The position numbers and the translations under genes are program-made. The notes below the pieces were generated by a model. The model saw only the letters and a list, made by a program, of their open reading frames with translations. It was not told the DNA's origin and did not search any database. From an uncultured Parabacteroides sp. (GTDB taxonomy: Bacteria > Bacteroidota > Bacteroidia > Bacteroidales > Tannerellaceae): a DNA stretch of 64,000 nt. The stretch covers positions 124,001-188,000 of the forward strand of contig NZ_CAJJWO010000001.1 of assembly GCF_905196875.1 (NCBI RefSeq). The letters run 5' to 3'. Positions 1 through 8,839 of the stretch are shown piece after piece. How positions within the stretch are numbered: the first letter of the stretch is position 1; the number at the start of each line of letters is the position of its first letter.

Positions 1-515
1 ATGGAAATGGAAGCCGTCCCCTCTATCTCGGAGATAACATTCAACACCGGACATCTCCGTTGGTCGTCCGACAGCAGTTCGTAGGCAATCGCCGTAATCC
101 GTTTGGCCATCATCAGTTCGAATGCCTCGGCGGCAAAAAGGTTGAGTTGCACCATCGAAAAGACAGTCGAGCGAGGTTTCATCAGCAGAATCTCTTCCGG
201 CAGCGGAGGAAGGATTTTCAGGATAATATCGGCTTGAAATACTTCTGCAGGGGTAGATACGATTTCAGCTCCGGCTTCAGAGTAATGGTTATCGGAATAG
301 TTTATTCCCAACCCGGCCCCGGCTTCAACCAATACATGATGTCCGCGATCGGTCAACATATCGACGGCTTCGGGGGTAAGCACCAAACGTTTTTCCCCTT
401 CTTTCCGTTCCCGGGGAATACCTATCAGTAAACGATTGTTCACCTTACTCAATTCCTTCAACAGTTCCTGAGGGATATATGCTCCCTGCACCTGCTTGCC
501 TCCTGTTGCTTCCAT
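1..515 (-). CDS. ald: Alanine dehydrogenase / transhydrogenase alpha-like, N-terminal part (cut by window edge)
   Basis: This reading frame starts at the ATG complementary to 513-515 and runs off the left edge, so about 171 N-terminal residues are visible. After about 28 residues of extension it shows GIPRERKEGEKRLVLTPEAV, the entry motif of the alanine dehydrogenase / NAD(P) transhydrogenase alpha N-terminal domain, then a conserved Lys in ILKILPP that corresponds to the pyruvate-binding region of alanine dehydrogenases. The family converts L-alanine and NAD+ to pyruvate, ammonia and NADH in the cytoplasm. The nucleotide-binding half lies outside the window, so a transhydrogenase-like role cannot be excluded. 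It lies 48 bp downstream of aroK on the same strand and probably shares its transcript. Confidence 0.82.
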   Translation of the reverse strand, partial: MEATGGKQVQGAYIPQELLKELSKVNNRLLIGIPRERKEGEKRLVLTPEAVDMLTDRGHHVLVEAGAGLGINYSDNHYSEAGAEIVSTPAEVFQADIILKILPPLPEEILLMKPRSTVFSMVQLNLFAAEAFELMMAKRITAIAYELLSDDQRRCPVLNVISEIEGTASIS

Positions 516-563
516 AATACGATTCCTGTCGGCAACTCCTACAATTGCCTTTACCTTATTATA

Positions 564-1085
564 TTATACTATTTTCTCTAATGCTTCGGTAATTTTATGC
601 ACATCTGTCTCCGTCAGCATCACTTCCGCATCAAATACGATTGAAGCTTTCGTATAGAAAGGAGTCCTTTTTTCCAGACTTTCGGCGATAAACGCAACCA
701 GTTCGTCTCCGGACCGGCCTTTCAACACCGGACGTGTTGTCTTACAGGTTTCCAGTCGTTTTGCCAGTTCCTTTACCGAAACTTTCAGGTAAACAGTTGT
801 CCCGTTCTCGTTCATAAACTCCATATTATCAAAAAAGCATGGAGCACCGCCGCCGGTGGATATCAATACATCCTCGAACATCGAGACTTCATGAAGCATC
901 CTCCGCTCGATATCACGGAAGGCTTCTTCCCCTTTTTCAGCAAAAATCTGCCCGACCGTTTTGTGGTAGCGGGCTTCGATGTAACAGTCCAGGTCAATAA
1001 AAGAGAGCTTCATCCGTTCCGCCAGGTCTTTTCCGACCGTCGTTTTTCCGGCACCCATATAACCTATCAAAAAAATACGCTTCAT
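564..1085 (-). CDS. aroK: Shikimate kinase
   Basis: Shikimate kinase phosphorylates shikimate at the 3-hydroxyl with ATP in the chorismate pathway. The 173-residue length is normal for the family. Visible motifs are the P-loop GYMGAGKTT (residues 8-16), the shikimate and Mg-binding DLD (31-33), the shikimate-contacting Arg in FRDIE (R57), the GGG of Walker B (78-80), and the lid Arg in TTRPV (R118). The start ATG at 1085 gives an N-terminus that runs directly into the first beta strand. The gene is divergent from rnhA, has its own TAnnTTTG box at 1107-1114, and is followed after 48 bp by ald. Confidence 0.96.
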   Translation of the reverse strand: MKRIFLIGYMGAGKTTVGKDLAERMKLSFIDLDCYIEARYHKTVGQIFAEKGEEAFRDIERRMLHEVSMFEDVLISTGGGAPCFFDNMEFMNENGTTVYLKVSVKELAKRLETCKTTRPVLKGRSGDELVAFIAESLEKRTPFYTKASIVFDAEVMLTETDVHKITEALEKIV

Positions 1086-1106
1086 CTCGTATATGATTGT
1101 TTACCG

Positions 1107-1114
1107 CAAATGTA
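1107..1114 (-). promoter_or_regulatory. -7 box for aroK
   Basis: The minus strand reads TACATTTG, an exact match to the Bacteroidetes TAnnTTTG -7 element, 22 bp upstream of the aroK start. No clear -33 TTTG was found at the usual spacing. Confidence 0.55.
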
Positions 1115-1185
1115 AAGTTTTTTTTCCTCATAACTATGATTTCCTTAAATTATAGTTGGTATCCGAAAAAGTCGTTCCGATGTAT

Positions 1186-1193
1186 TACCTTTG
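1186..1193 (+). promoter_or_regulatory. -7 box for rnhA
   Basis: TACCTTTG matches TAnnTTTG exactly and ends 26 bp before the rnhA ATG. A convincing -33 element is not visible. Confidence 0.55.
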
Positions 1194-1219
1194 TGCTCAT
1201 ATCTGAATAATAGCAGACA

Positions 1220-1855
1220 ATGGCGAAGAGTAAATATTACGTAGTATGGAAAGGGCTGAACCCGGGTGTTTACGACAACTGGGCGGAGTGTAAGATGCAG
1301 GTGGAAGGACAGGACGGAGCGAAATACAAATCGTTCGAAACCCGTGAAGAGGCAGCCGACGCCTTTGAGAAAGGGTACTCTTATTACCTGAAAGCTGCCT
1401 CATCCGCCAAAGCCGCTTCCAACCTGACGCCGCAGGCTCCCATCGGGAAACCGATCAACGAGAGTCTGGCTGTCGATGCTGCCTGTAGCGGCAATCCGGG
1501 TGATATGGAGTACCGAGGAGTCTATACGGCCACCGGACAGGAAATTTTCCATATCGGCCCTCTAAAGAAAGGCACCAATAATATCGGTGAATTTCTCGCT
1601 CTCGTCCACGGCCTGGCCCTGCTGAAGCAGAAAGGAAGCGATTTGCCTATTTATTCGGACAGCCGCAATGCCATCATCTGGGTCAAAAAGAAGAAATGCA
1701 AGACGTTGCTGGAACGTGAGCCTGTCAACGAGCCGATCTTCGACCTGATAGAACGAGCCGAGAAGTGGCTGAATACAAATACCTATACCACTACGATCCT
1801 GAAATGGGAGACTTCAGTATGGGGAGAGATCCCGGCTGACTTCGGACGGAAATAA
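1220..1855 (+). CDS. rnhA: Ribonuclease H1 with viroplasmin-type N-terminal domain
   Basis: The enzyme degrades the RNA strand of RNA-DNA hybrids. Residues about 4-50 form the caulimovirus viroplasmin / hybrid-binding domain (KYYVVWKG...SFETREEAADAF), joined by a linker to an RNase H fold from about residue 82. The four acidic catalytic positions can be placed: D86 in VDAACSGNPG, E124 in NIGEFLAL, D147 in YSDSRNA and D207 in IPADFG. The 211-residue length and domain order are those of the bacterial RNase HI subgroup that carries a hybrid-binding domain. It is a single gene followed after 11 bp by the GT90 gene on the same strand. Confidence 0.93.
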   Translation: MAKSKYYVVWKGLNPGVYDNWAECKMQVEGQDGAKYKSFETREEAADAFEKGYSYYLKAASSAKAASNLTPQAPIGKPINESLAVDAACSGNPGDMEYRGVYTATGQEIFHIGPLKKGTNNIGEFLALVHGLALLKQKGSDLPIYSDSRNAIIWVKKKKCKTLLEREPVNEPIFDLIERAEKWLNTNTYTTTILKWETSVWGEIPADFGRK

Positions 1856-1881
1856 AGTACTAACAAATGATATCTGATTGT

Positions 1882-2886
1882 ATGAAGAACAAGATCACTT
1901 ACATTTTCTCCAGCGGAAAAAATCCGAAATTCGTTTATTACGGAATCAATCTGCTACGCCAGTTAATCCCTTCTGCTTTCTTCAGGATGAGAAGAAAAAG
2001 AAAGATTGCCAAACTGATCGCTTCACGCTCCGACATGGATTACATTGAAAGCAGGGTCAATTACTACAACAAGCTGAATGCTCCGGTACAGCTGCCGGCC
2101 GATACCCCGATACTGGCCGACCATAAAATGCCTAAAAAGAAAAAAGTATATTTCTTCGACTCATTCGAATATACCCGCTGGTTTCCCAAAGAACTGCATT
2201 GGGGATATCTGCCGGGAGATATTATCATCGTACCGGATTATCCTTCTATTGTAAAAAGCAGACCTTTGGTCACCGGTGACCAAAGGTTGTCTATAGACAA
2301 CACCAATTCCATTGTAATGAAATTGGAAAAAGACCGTCACTTTGTATTTGTAAACGACACCAAACCTTTCCACGAGAAAATGAACCGGGTTATCTTCCGC
2401 GGAAAAGTAAAAGGTAAACCTAGCCGCCGCATACTCATGCAAATGTATTTCAATCATCCGATGTGCGACCTGGGCGACGTAAGCAAGCATACCGATGACC
2501 CACAGGAATGGCAAACAGCCAAAATGACGCTTAAAGAACACCTGGATTTCAAATTTATCCTATCTATGGAAGGGAACGATGTTGCCAGTAACCTGAAATG
2601 GGTAATGTCGTCCAATTCGATAGCTGTGATGCCGCGGCCTACCTGCGAAACATGGTTTATGGAAGGTACATTGATCCCCAATTATCATTATATCGAGATC
2701 AAAGACGACTTGTCCGATTTGGAAGAGCGGCTGAATTATTATATCGAGCATGAAGACGAAGCCCTGGAAATCATTAAACATGCTCATGAATATGTCGCTT
2801 TCTTTAAAGACAAACAACGGGAAGACCTGATCAACCTGTTGGTTCTTCAGAAATATTTTGAAAAGACCGGCCAACTACCCGGTTAA
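1882..2886 (+). CDS. Glycosyltransferase family 90 (CAP10/LpsA-like)
   Basis: This is a predicted cytoplasmic glycosyltransferase of the CAP10/GT90 group, which adds sugars (xylose or glucose in characterised members) to surface glycans or lipopolysaccharide. Typical motifs are FRGKVKGKPSRR in the middle and, toward the C-terminus, FKFILSMEGNDVASNLKWVMSSNS followed by RPTCETWFMEG. I prefer the ATG at 1882 (MKNKITYIF) over the in-frame ATG at 1867, because it gives the normal N-terminus of this group. The gene converges on the next with a 4-bp overlap of the stop regions. Its substrate is unknown. A role in LPS core assembly is inferred from the glycan locus nearby. Confidence 0.82.
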   Translation: MKNKITYIFSSGKNPKFVYYGINLLRQLIPSAFFRMRRKRKIAKLIASRSDMDYIESRVNYYNKLNAPVQLPADTPILADHKMPKKKKVYFFDSFEYTRWFPKELHWGYLPGDIIIVPDYPSIVKSRPLVTGDQRLSIDNTNSIVMKLEKDRHFVFVNDTKPFHEKMNRVIFRGKVKGKPSRRILMQMYFNHPMCDLGDVSKHTDDPQEWQTAKMTLKEHLDFKFILSMEGNDVASNLKWVMSSNSIAVMPRPTCETWFMEGTLIPNYHYIEIKDDLSDLEERLNYYIEHEDEALEIIKHAHEYVAFFKDKQREDLINLLVLQKYFEKTGQLPG

Positions 2887-3740
2887 AAACAACGGATATA
2901 AGCCAATGAGAAAGTGTCGTACAGAATATCCTGCAGGCCGTGTTTGTATCTGAATGAGACGATATTTTTCTTTATCTCATAATTCAGTTTCGAACGGAAA
3001 ATCATTGGCTTATCACCTTCTCCCCTATAACCGCGAAAACCGGAGTAGTCGACATCCAGCGTAAAGTTATGGCAAGTACCCTGCAAGCCAAGCCCATAAC
3101 AAAATGCATCATTCTGCCGATTCTGATAATTATTGGTCATCCAGCAATAAAAGCCGATCATACCCTGAGCGCGAACCGACAGAGTCTCTTCCGGATTTTT
3201 CCATAAAGTACGCCCCACGTTACAGTCGAACCAATAAGAAGCGGCATCCGTATAGCGTGCATCGCACAAACGTCCGCCGCTGGCTGTTTTCAGGTTGGCG
3301 CTGACAATGACATCCATCCATTTCTCATTAGATAGTACCTGATAATGAAAGCCGAAGATAGCGTCACCGTGACAAGGGATCGGCTGTTTTACTTCTACGG
3401 CATGACGTTCATCGCGCACCTCCGGTGAAGTTTCATACCATTCCTGAATTACACCCTGAACCGTCACTCCGGCACGTCCTTTAGCAATAGGGATATATAA
3501 GCGGGCATAAACATCTTTTGTCTTATCGCCGGGCATCGTATGGTACTCGCCTCTGAGTTCGACTTCCCAGCGGGAGGAAAGCTTTCCTCCCAACATTTCC
3601 GGTACCGGAAATGCATTCACTCCAAAATAACGGGGAGTATATACTAACAAGGGGACTTTATCCCACCAATTTTCTGCTTGCACGGAAGATAAAGATAATA
3701 AACAGCAAATAAAAAGAGAGAAGAGCGTCTTTGTTTTCAT
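2883..3740 (-). CDS. Predicted outer-membrane beta-barrel protein, function unknown
   Basis: The 285-residue product begins with a clear signal peptide (MKTKTLFSLFICCLLSLSSVQA, cleavage likely after QA at about residue 22). The rest is rich in alternating polar/aromatic segments that look like transmembrane beta strands, for example SRWEVELRGEYHTM and FTLDVDYSGFRGYRG, and it ends in an aromatic residue (AYIRCF), as many outer-membrane barrels do. I do not recognise a named family. It is 25 bp downstream of the UDP-sugar dehydrogenase gene on the same strand, so it is probably co-transcribed with it. That suggests an exported-glycan or envelope role, but this is only inference. Confidence 0.72.
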   Translation of the reverse strand: MKTKTLFSLFICCLLSLSSVQAENWWDKVPLLVYTPRYFGVNAFPVPEMLGGKLSSRWEVELRGEYHTMPGDKTKDVYARLYIPIAKGRAGVTVQGVIQEWYETSPEVRDERHAVEVKQPIPCHGDAIFGFHYQVLSNEKWMDVIVSANLKTASGGRLCDARYTDAASYWFDCNVGRTLWKNPEETLSVRAQGMIGFYCWMTNNYQNRQNDAFCYGLGLQGTCHNFTLDVDYSGFRGYRGEGDKPMIFRSKLNYEIKKNIVSFRYKHGLQDILYDTFSLAYIRCF

Positions 3741-3765
3741 CCTATACGTTCTGTTTGTTATATCA

Positions 3766-5058
3766 TTAGAGACGATCGTCCACCCATTCCGGGTTGAGAC
3801 AACCTTTTACATCATATACTACATGGTTTTCTTTAACAAGTGACGGTATATCGAGTTCCAGAAACTCATCATGAGCCACTGCCAGTACGACTGCATCGTA
3901 TTTCTTTTCTCCGGATAAAGAGGCGGTCAGTTCAAGTCCGTATTCATTCCGAACCTCCTCCGCACGTGCCCAGGGATCATATATAGAAATATTCACTCCA
4001 TAATCTTTCAATACACGGACCACGTCACCGACTCTCGTATTTCTTACATCCGGACAATTCTCCTTAAAGGTAAAACCGAGCACCAGAACTTCCGCATACT
4101 TCACTGGCACGTCTTTTTTGATCATGCATTTCACCACACGCCCGGCAATATACTCTCCCATCGTATCATTGATACGCCGGCCATACAATATCAGACCGGG
4201 ATGGTATCCGTAATCCTGTGCTTTCCGGATCAGATAATAAGGATCGACGCCTATACAATGGCCACCAACCAACCCTGGTTTAAACGGCAGGAAGTTCCAT
4301 TTCGTTCCGGCTGCCGCCAACACTTCATTCGTATCTATATCCAGCAGATGGAATATTTTAGCCAATTCATTTACAAATGCGATATTTATATCCCGCTGAG
4401 TATTTTCGATTACTTTGGAAGCTTCAGCTACACGAATGCTCGACACCGGGAATGTTCCGGCTGTGATTACCGACCGGTACAAGGCATCGACTTTCCGGGC
4501 TGTTTCCGGTGTCGACCCCGACGTTACTTTTATTATCTTTTCCACCGTATGTTTCTTATCTCCGGGATTGATGCGCTCGGGAGAATAACCAGCAAAGAAA
4601 TCCCGATTAAAAACCAGACCGGATGTGCTAGCCAAAATAGGAACACATTCCTCTTCCGTTATCCCGGGACAGACCGTAGACTCATAAATCACGATATCGC
4701 CTTTCGACAAAACACGTCCCACCGTCTCGCTCGCTTTATACAAAGGCGTCAGATCGGGACTATGATGCGTGTCTACCGGAGTAGGAACTGCCACAATATA
4801 ATAATTACAGGATTGAAGGTCGGAAGGATCAGATGTGAAATAGAGCCCTGCCTCATCAGATTCCGGTAAATGAGGCAACAAAACGGTATTCAGTTTTTCG
4901 GCAGACATTTCCATCGTAACGTCTTCCCCTCTCTTTAAAGCATCCACCCGGCTCTGCTTGACATCGAAACCGATAACCGGATATTTGGTTGCGAACAAAT
5001 GCGCCAATGGCAATCCGACATACCCCAAGCCAATAATTGCAACCTTCATTTTTTCCAT
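3766..5058 (-). CDS. Nucleotide sugar dehydrogenase (UDP-HexNAc 6-dehydrogenase, TviB/WbpA type)
   Basis: The enzyme oxidises the C6 hydroxyl of a UDP-hexose or UDP-HexNAc twice to give the uronic acid, using NAD+. The Rossmann motif GLGYVGLP is at residues 10-17, the central domain carries SPERINPGD (about 159-167) and EASKVIENTQRD (about 212-223), and the catalytic cysteine is C268 in GGHCIGVDPYYL. Length (430) and motifs resemble UDP-GlcNAc/GalNAc dehydrogenases such as TviB and WbpA more than UDP-glucose dehydrogenases, but substrate cannot be fixed from sequence alone. A second ATG at 5049 (MKVAIIG) is an equally good start. The gene is divergent from the glycosyltransferase operon beginning at 5267. 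Confidence 0.9.
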   Translation of the reverse strand: MEKMKVAIIGLGYVGLPLAHLFATKYPVIGFDVKQSRVDALKRGEDVTMEMSAEKLNTVLLPHLPESDEAGLYFTSDPSDLQSCNYYIVAVPTPVDTHHSPDLTPLYKASETVGRVLSKGDIVIYESTVCPGITEEECVPILASTSGLVFNRDFFAGYSPERINPGDKKHTVEKIIKVTSGSTPETARKVDALYRSVITAGTFPVSSIRVAEASKVIENTQRDINIAFVNELAKIFHLLDIDTNEVLAAAGTKWNFLPFKPGLVGGHCIGVDPYYLIRKAQDYGYHPGLILYGRRINDTMGEYIAGRVVKCMIKKDVPVKYAEVLVLGFTFKENCPDVRNTRVGDVVRVLKDYGVNISIYDPWARAEEVRNEYGLELTASLSGEKKYDAVVLAVAHDEFLELDIPSLVKENHVVYDVKGCLNPEWVDDRL

Positions 5059-5094
5059 TTACTCTATTCTTCTTTTCCGTTCTATAATGACTGG

Positions 5095-5102
5095 CAAAGA
5101 TA
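5095..5102 (-). promoter_or_regulatory. -7 box for UDP-sugar dehydrogenase
   Basis: The minus strand reads TATCTTTG, an exact TAnnTTTG element, 36 bp upstream of the start. A TTG lies 24 bp further upstream, slightly beyond the usual 19-21. Confidence 0.55.
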
Positions 5103-5200
5103 CAACTTATTCTTCATATTTATTTACAATCCAACACTGTAAACATCTGTCAATATGCGTGCAAATTAGTTTAAACTGGAATACAAATAATTAATTACCA

Positions 5201-5208
5201 TATCTTTG
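5201..5208 (+). promoter_or_regulatory. -7 box for the 5267-8839 glycosyltransferase operon
   Basis: TATCTTTG matches TAnnTTTG, 58 bp upstream of the first gene of the operon. The -33 region is weak. Confidence 0.5.
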
Positions 5209-5266
5209 CAGCAGATATTTACAGGCAACATCCGTTTACCTAGTTATGTTGACAAAGAAATAGAAG

Positions 5267-5977
5267 ATGAATCGCAGAGCTGACTTAGACCTTATTCTCC
5301 CTTGTTATAACCCGCCTTCGGGTTGGGAATTAAAGGTTATCAGAAAATTTAAAGAAGTAGAATCCTTGTTTGATTCTATTCGTTTTCATTTGCTTATTGT
5401 GAGTGACGGTTCGACACGTGGGTATGAGCCGGAAACAATTGCCACTCTGGAACGGGAAATCCCGGGAGTCCGAATAATAGATTACCGTCCCAACAGGGGA
5501 AAAGGATATGCTTTGCGTGAAGCCGTACGGCATTGCGACTCAGAATACATTATATATACTGATTATGACTTCCCTTACACCGAAGAGTCTTTCGATAGGG
5601 TAATCAAGACGTTACTTGGTGGCGCTGATCTTGTTGTTGCCATAAGAGACAGAAACTATCAGAAGAATCTCCCCCCTTTCCGAAGGTTCCTTTCCGAGTC
5701 CTCCCATTTATGTAATGCCATTTTCCTACGTCTAAAAATACGCGATACACAAGGGGGATTAAAAGGTTTCAACCAGACTGGAAAAACCGTTTTTTTGTCA
5801 ACGAAAGTTAACAGTTTTTTGTTCGACACAGAATTCATTTATAAAGCACAGAGAAAGAAATTGAATATTCAGGCCGTACAATCACGTATCAGAGACGGCT
5901 TACATGTTTCTGATATGGGCTTCAAAGTGCTGAAACGTGAAATGGCAAACTTTTTTTCAATCTTATTCAACAAATGA
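5267..5977 (+). CDS. Glycosyltransferase family 2 (dolichyl-phosphate-mannose synthase-like)
   Basis: This is a GT-A fold transferase without a membrane anchor. The N-terminus DLDLILPCYNPPSG is the nucleotide-binding beta strand. NRGKGYALREAV and YTDYDFPYTEE (the DxD-like acidic motif) follow in the order seen in DPM1/DPG synthase-like GT2 proteins, and DTQGGLKGF is the acceptor-side motif of that group. At 236 residues it is the length of a soluble polyprenyl-phosphate sugar synthase. It may therefore charge a lipid carrier for the neighbouring GT87 membrane transferase, which uses such donors. Its stop overlaps the next start (ATGA at 5974-5977), so translation is coupled. Confidence 0.85.
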   Translation: MNRRADLDLILPCYNPPSGWELKVIRKFKEVESLFDSIRFHLLIVSDGSTRGYEPETIATLEREIPGVRIIDYRPNRGKGYALREAVRHCDSEYIIYTDYDFPYTEESFDRVIKTLLGGADLVVAIRDRNYQKNLPPFRRFLSESSHLCNAIFLRLKIRDTQGGLKGFNQTGKTVFLSTKVNSFLFDTEFIYKAQRKKLNIQAVQSRIRDGLHVSDMGFKVLKREMANFFSILFNK

Positions 5978-6774
5978 TCTTACTAAGCTTTGATATCGAA
6001 GAATTCGATGTTCCGCTCGAACATGGGATAGATTTACCTTTCGAACAACAAATGGCTGTATCCATCGAAGGGACCCGGAAGATATTGGCTTGCCTGCAAA
6101 AATATCAGGTACACGCCACCTTTTTCTGTACAGCTAATTTTGCAGCTCATGCACCGGAGGTCATTAAAAGCATCCGCCGAAATGGTCACGAGATCGCCTC
6201 ACACGGATATTACCATTCCTCTTTTGAAATTGCCGATCTGAAAAGTTCCCGTGAGTTTCTCGAACAACAGACCGGACAGCCCGTGGAAGGATTCCGTATG
6301 GCACGTATGATGCCTGTCGATGAAAAGGAAATAAAAAATGCCGGTTACACCTATAATTCATCCCTGAACCCGACTTGCATCCCCGGAAGATACAACCATC
6401 TGGACAAACCGCGTACATGGTTTTACAAAGAGGGGGTTCTGCAACTTCCGGCATCCGTCACTCCGGTTTTCCGCTTTCCATTGTTCTGGCTGGCTTATCA
6501 CAATCTGCCGGCTGGTATTTACCGCTGGATGCTCAACCGGACCTTGAAACATGACGGATATGTCGTTACTTATTTCCATCCCTGGGAGTTTACAAATCTG
6601 AAAGCACATAAGAAAGAATGGAAGCTGCCGTTCATTATGACCAACCATTCCGGAGAAGGGATGATCAAAAGACTCGACGACCTGATTGCTTTCTTAAAGA
6701 AGAAACATTGTACTTTTGCTACTTATACGGAATTCAAACATTGTATTGAAGCCCAAAAACAAAAGAAGGAATGA
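5974..6774 (+). CDS. Polysaccharide deacetylase (NodB-like)
   Basis: This is a predicted metal-dependent carbohydrate esterase that removes N- or O-acetyl groups from a glycan. The motifs are in order: SFDIEEFD (metal-binding and catalytic acidic residues, residues 5-12), ATFFCTANFA, the HGYYHSSF His pair, and a late FHPWEF. There is no signal peptide, so it probably acts in the cytoplasm on a lipid-linked or nucleotide-linked precursor rather than on peptidoglycan. It is translationally coupled to the GT2 upstream and the GT87 downstream by ATGA overlaps, which supports a shared glycan-building role. Confidence 0.87.
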   Translation: MILLSFDIEEFDVPLEHGIDLPFEQQMAVSIEGTRKILACLQKYQVHATFFCTANFAAHAPEVIKSIRRNGHEIASHGYYHSSFEIADLKSSREFLEQQTGQPVEGFRMARMMPVDEKEIKNAGYTYNSSLNPTCIPGRYNHLDKPRTWFYKEGVLQLPASVTPVFRFPLFWLAYHNLPAGIYRWMLNRTLKHDGYVVTYFHPWEFTNLKAHKKEWKLPFIMTNHSGEGMIKRLDDLIAFLKKKHCTFATYTEFKHCIEAQKQKKE

Positions 6775-7949
6775 AAATAACAGAAAGTTTCAGAGCTTTT
6801 ATCGCAAAACCGTTCTTCCATAAATACAGTACGGTATGTGGGTTATGGGTACTACTGGCTATTATAGCCTGGTTAACCAAATACTTTCCGGGGAAATATA
6901 ATAATTTCCTTATTTTCCGGGAATCATTCTGGCATGCCATTCAACAGGTTTCATTATACGGAGAATATCCGGCACAATATAACGACGTATACCTCTACGG
7001 ACCGTTTTTCAGTCTGTTCGTTGCCCCATTTGCGGTCACTCCGTTATGGATGGGACTGTTCACCTGGCTGATCAGTCTATCCGTTTTCCTTTATATAGCA
7101 ACACGTTGCTTACCAATCGAACGACGACAGCATATTTTCATTTACTGGTTCTGTGCACATGAATTATTGACTGCGCTTTTTATGTCGCAATTCAATATCG
7201 CGATTGCTGCCATTATCATTCTTTCTTTCGTATGTATTGAAAAGGAAAAGGATTTCTGGGCTGCTTTCTTTATCTTGCTCGGGACATTTGTCAAATTGTA
7301 CGGTATCGTAGGACTGGCTTTCTTCTTTTTCTCACGCCACAAGATCAGGTTCGGTTTATCCTGTGTATTTTGGGCAATCGTCATGTTTGGAGCTCCCATG
7401 TTGTTTTTTGGCATAGACTACACGGTCAACCAATATGTGGAGTGGTTTGCCGAGCTCAGCGGCAAAAACGATAAAAATGCATTTTCTTTAATGCAAAATG
7501 TATCATTCCTGGGAATGGTCCGCAAAATATCAGGATCAGCATCCTATCCGGATATTTACCTGATAGTAAGTGGAATTTTACTATTTGCCCTACCTTATTT
7601 ACGAATCAAACAATATAAGTTCGCTGCATTCCGACAAACACTACTGGCTTCTGTCCTATTGTTTGTTGTACTTTTCAGCACCGGCAGTGAATCCAGCAGT
7701 TACATTATCGCCTTAATGGGCGTTGCCATCTGGTACGTTGTAGCCCCCTGGAAACGATCAAAAACGGATATCGCTTTGATGATCTTTGCATTCATATTGA
7801 CAAGCATGTCTCCTTCAGATTTATTTCCGAAATACATTCGCGTACATTATGTATATCCCTATGCTCTCAAAGCCTTGCCTTGTACGCTGATATGGTTGAA
7901 GTTATCGTATGAGATGTGCCGAAGAAGCTATGCACCCTATAAAATATGA
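6771..7949 (+). CDS. Polytopic membrane glycosyltransferase, GT87/DUF2029 type
   Basis: The 392-residue protein has about nine or ten hydrophobic segments. Its first loop reads SFWHAIQQVSLYGEYPAQYNDVYLYGPFFSLF, with the acidic/aromatic pattern of DUF2029/GT87 transferases, which use polyprenyl-phosphate sugars as donors on the periplasmic side. A helix with FFILLGTFVKLYGIVGL matches the conserved FVKLY region of these proteins. ATGA overlaps join it to the deacetylase and to the next transferase. The donor made by the GT2 at 5267 would fit, but this is inference. Confidence 0.8.
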   Translation: MKITESFRAFIAKPFFHKYSTVCGLWVLLAIIAWLTKYFPGKYNNFLIFRESFWHAIQQVSLYGEYPAQYNDVYLYGPFFSLFVAPFAVTPLWMGLFTWLISLSVFLYIATRCLPIERRQHIFIYWFCAHELLTALFMSQFNIAIAAIIILSFVCIEKEKDFWAAFFILLGTFVKLYGIVGLAFFFFSRHKIRFGLSCVFWAIVMFGAPMLFFGIDYTVNQYVEWFAELSGKNDKNAFSLMQNVSFLGMVRKISGSASYPDIYLIVSGILLFALPYLRIKQYKFAAFRQTLLASVLLFVVLFSTGSESSSYIIALMGVAIWYVVAPWKRSKTDIALMIFAFILTSMSPSDLFPKYIRVHYVYPYALKALPCTLIWLKLSYEMCRRSYAPYKI

Positions 7950-8839
7950 TCAGTATAATTGCTAGTTCTATAAATACAGAACAAAACATTCTTTTTAGAA
8001 AGAACATTGAAGAAACAATAGGTGTCCCTTATGAGCTCATTATTCATGATAATAGAGAAACCAAATGGGGATTATGTAAAATATATAATCATTATGCATG
8101 CATCAGCAAATATGATATTCTCTGCTTCTTCCATGAAGATATATTATTTCAATCAACTGATTGGGGAAAACAAATCATTCAATTCTTTATAAGAACTCCT
8201 CAAGCAGGTGCCGTCGGTTTTGCAGGAAGTACCATCAAGACTAAAGCTCCATCCGGTTGGCATATAAGTAAAGATACAACTCGTATAAATCTTATACAGC
8301 GAGTATCAGGCAATAGAATCAAAAAAGAAATCATCAATCCTAATAATGAAGAATTCTCTCCCGTATCTCTTATTGATGGATTGGCTATAATAACAACCAA
8401 AAAAGTTTGGCAACAGTGTCCTTTTGATGAAAAAACTTTCAAGGACTTCCATTTATACGATCTCGATTTCAGTATGCAAACAACTCAATACTATACAAAT
8501 TATGTATGTCATATCATTCAGATAGAACATTTATCGCCTGGATCATATTCAAAAGAATGGTATAATGAAACATTAAAATTCCATGAAAAATGGGAAGGAG
8601 TACTACCTGTTTATGCTATTCCTTATTCTAAAAAAGAGAAAAAGAGATACGAAGACTTATCATCGTATCTATGGACCAAAAGGCTTTTAAATAATTCATG
8701 GGAACAAGACAAACTAATCGCTACAATTAAACACCGCCTTCAACTAAAGACATTTAATCAGATTAAATACAATTTCAAGTTGATGAAACATCTTTTTCGA
8801 AATCTCTCTAAAAAGCGGACTAATTTATCTAATTCATAA
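7946..8839 (+). CDS. Glycosyltransferase, GT2-like (PF13712-type)
   Basis: The product resembles short GT-A-like transferases with the N-terminus MISIIASSINTEQ and the motif YDILCFFHEDILFQS, where HED takes the place of the DxD metal site. A later FKDFHLYDLDFSMQ matches the LYDxDFS acceptor region of this family. The gene is clearly AT-richer than its operon partners at 5267-7949, although it overlaps the previous stop (ATGA at 7946). Its last 82 bp overlap the end of the oppositely transcribed gene at 8758-9735. Specificity is unknown. Confidence 0.8.
   Translation: MISIIASSINTEQNILFRKNIEETIGVPYELIIHDNRETKWGLCKIYNHYACISKYDILCFFHEDILFQSTDWGKQIIQFFIRTPQAGAVGFAGSTIKTKAPSGWHISKDTTRINLIQRVSGNRIKKEIINPNNEEFSPVSLIDGLAIITTKKVWQQCPFDEKTFKDFHLYDLDFSMQTTQYYTNYVCHIIQIEHLSPGSYSKEWYNETLKFHEKWEGVLPVYAIPYSKKEKKRYEDLSSYLWTKRLLNNSWEQDKLIATIKHRLQLKTFNQIKYNFKLMKHLFRNLSKKRTNLSNS

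Noticed and set aside
60..431. Open frame on the plus strand over the ald gene
   Set aside because: The minus strand encodes a clear alanine dehydrogenase N-terminus. The plus frame has no family resemblance.
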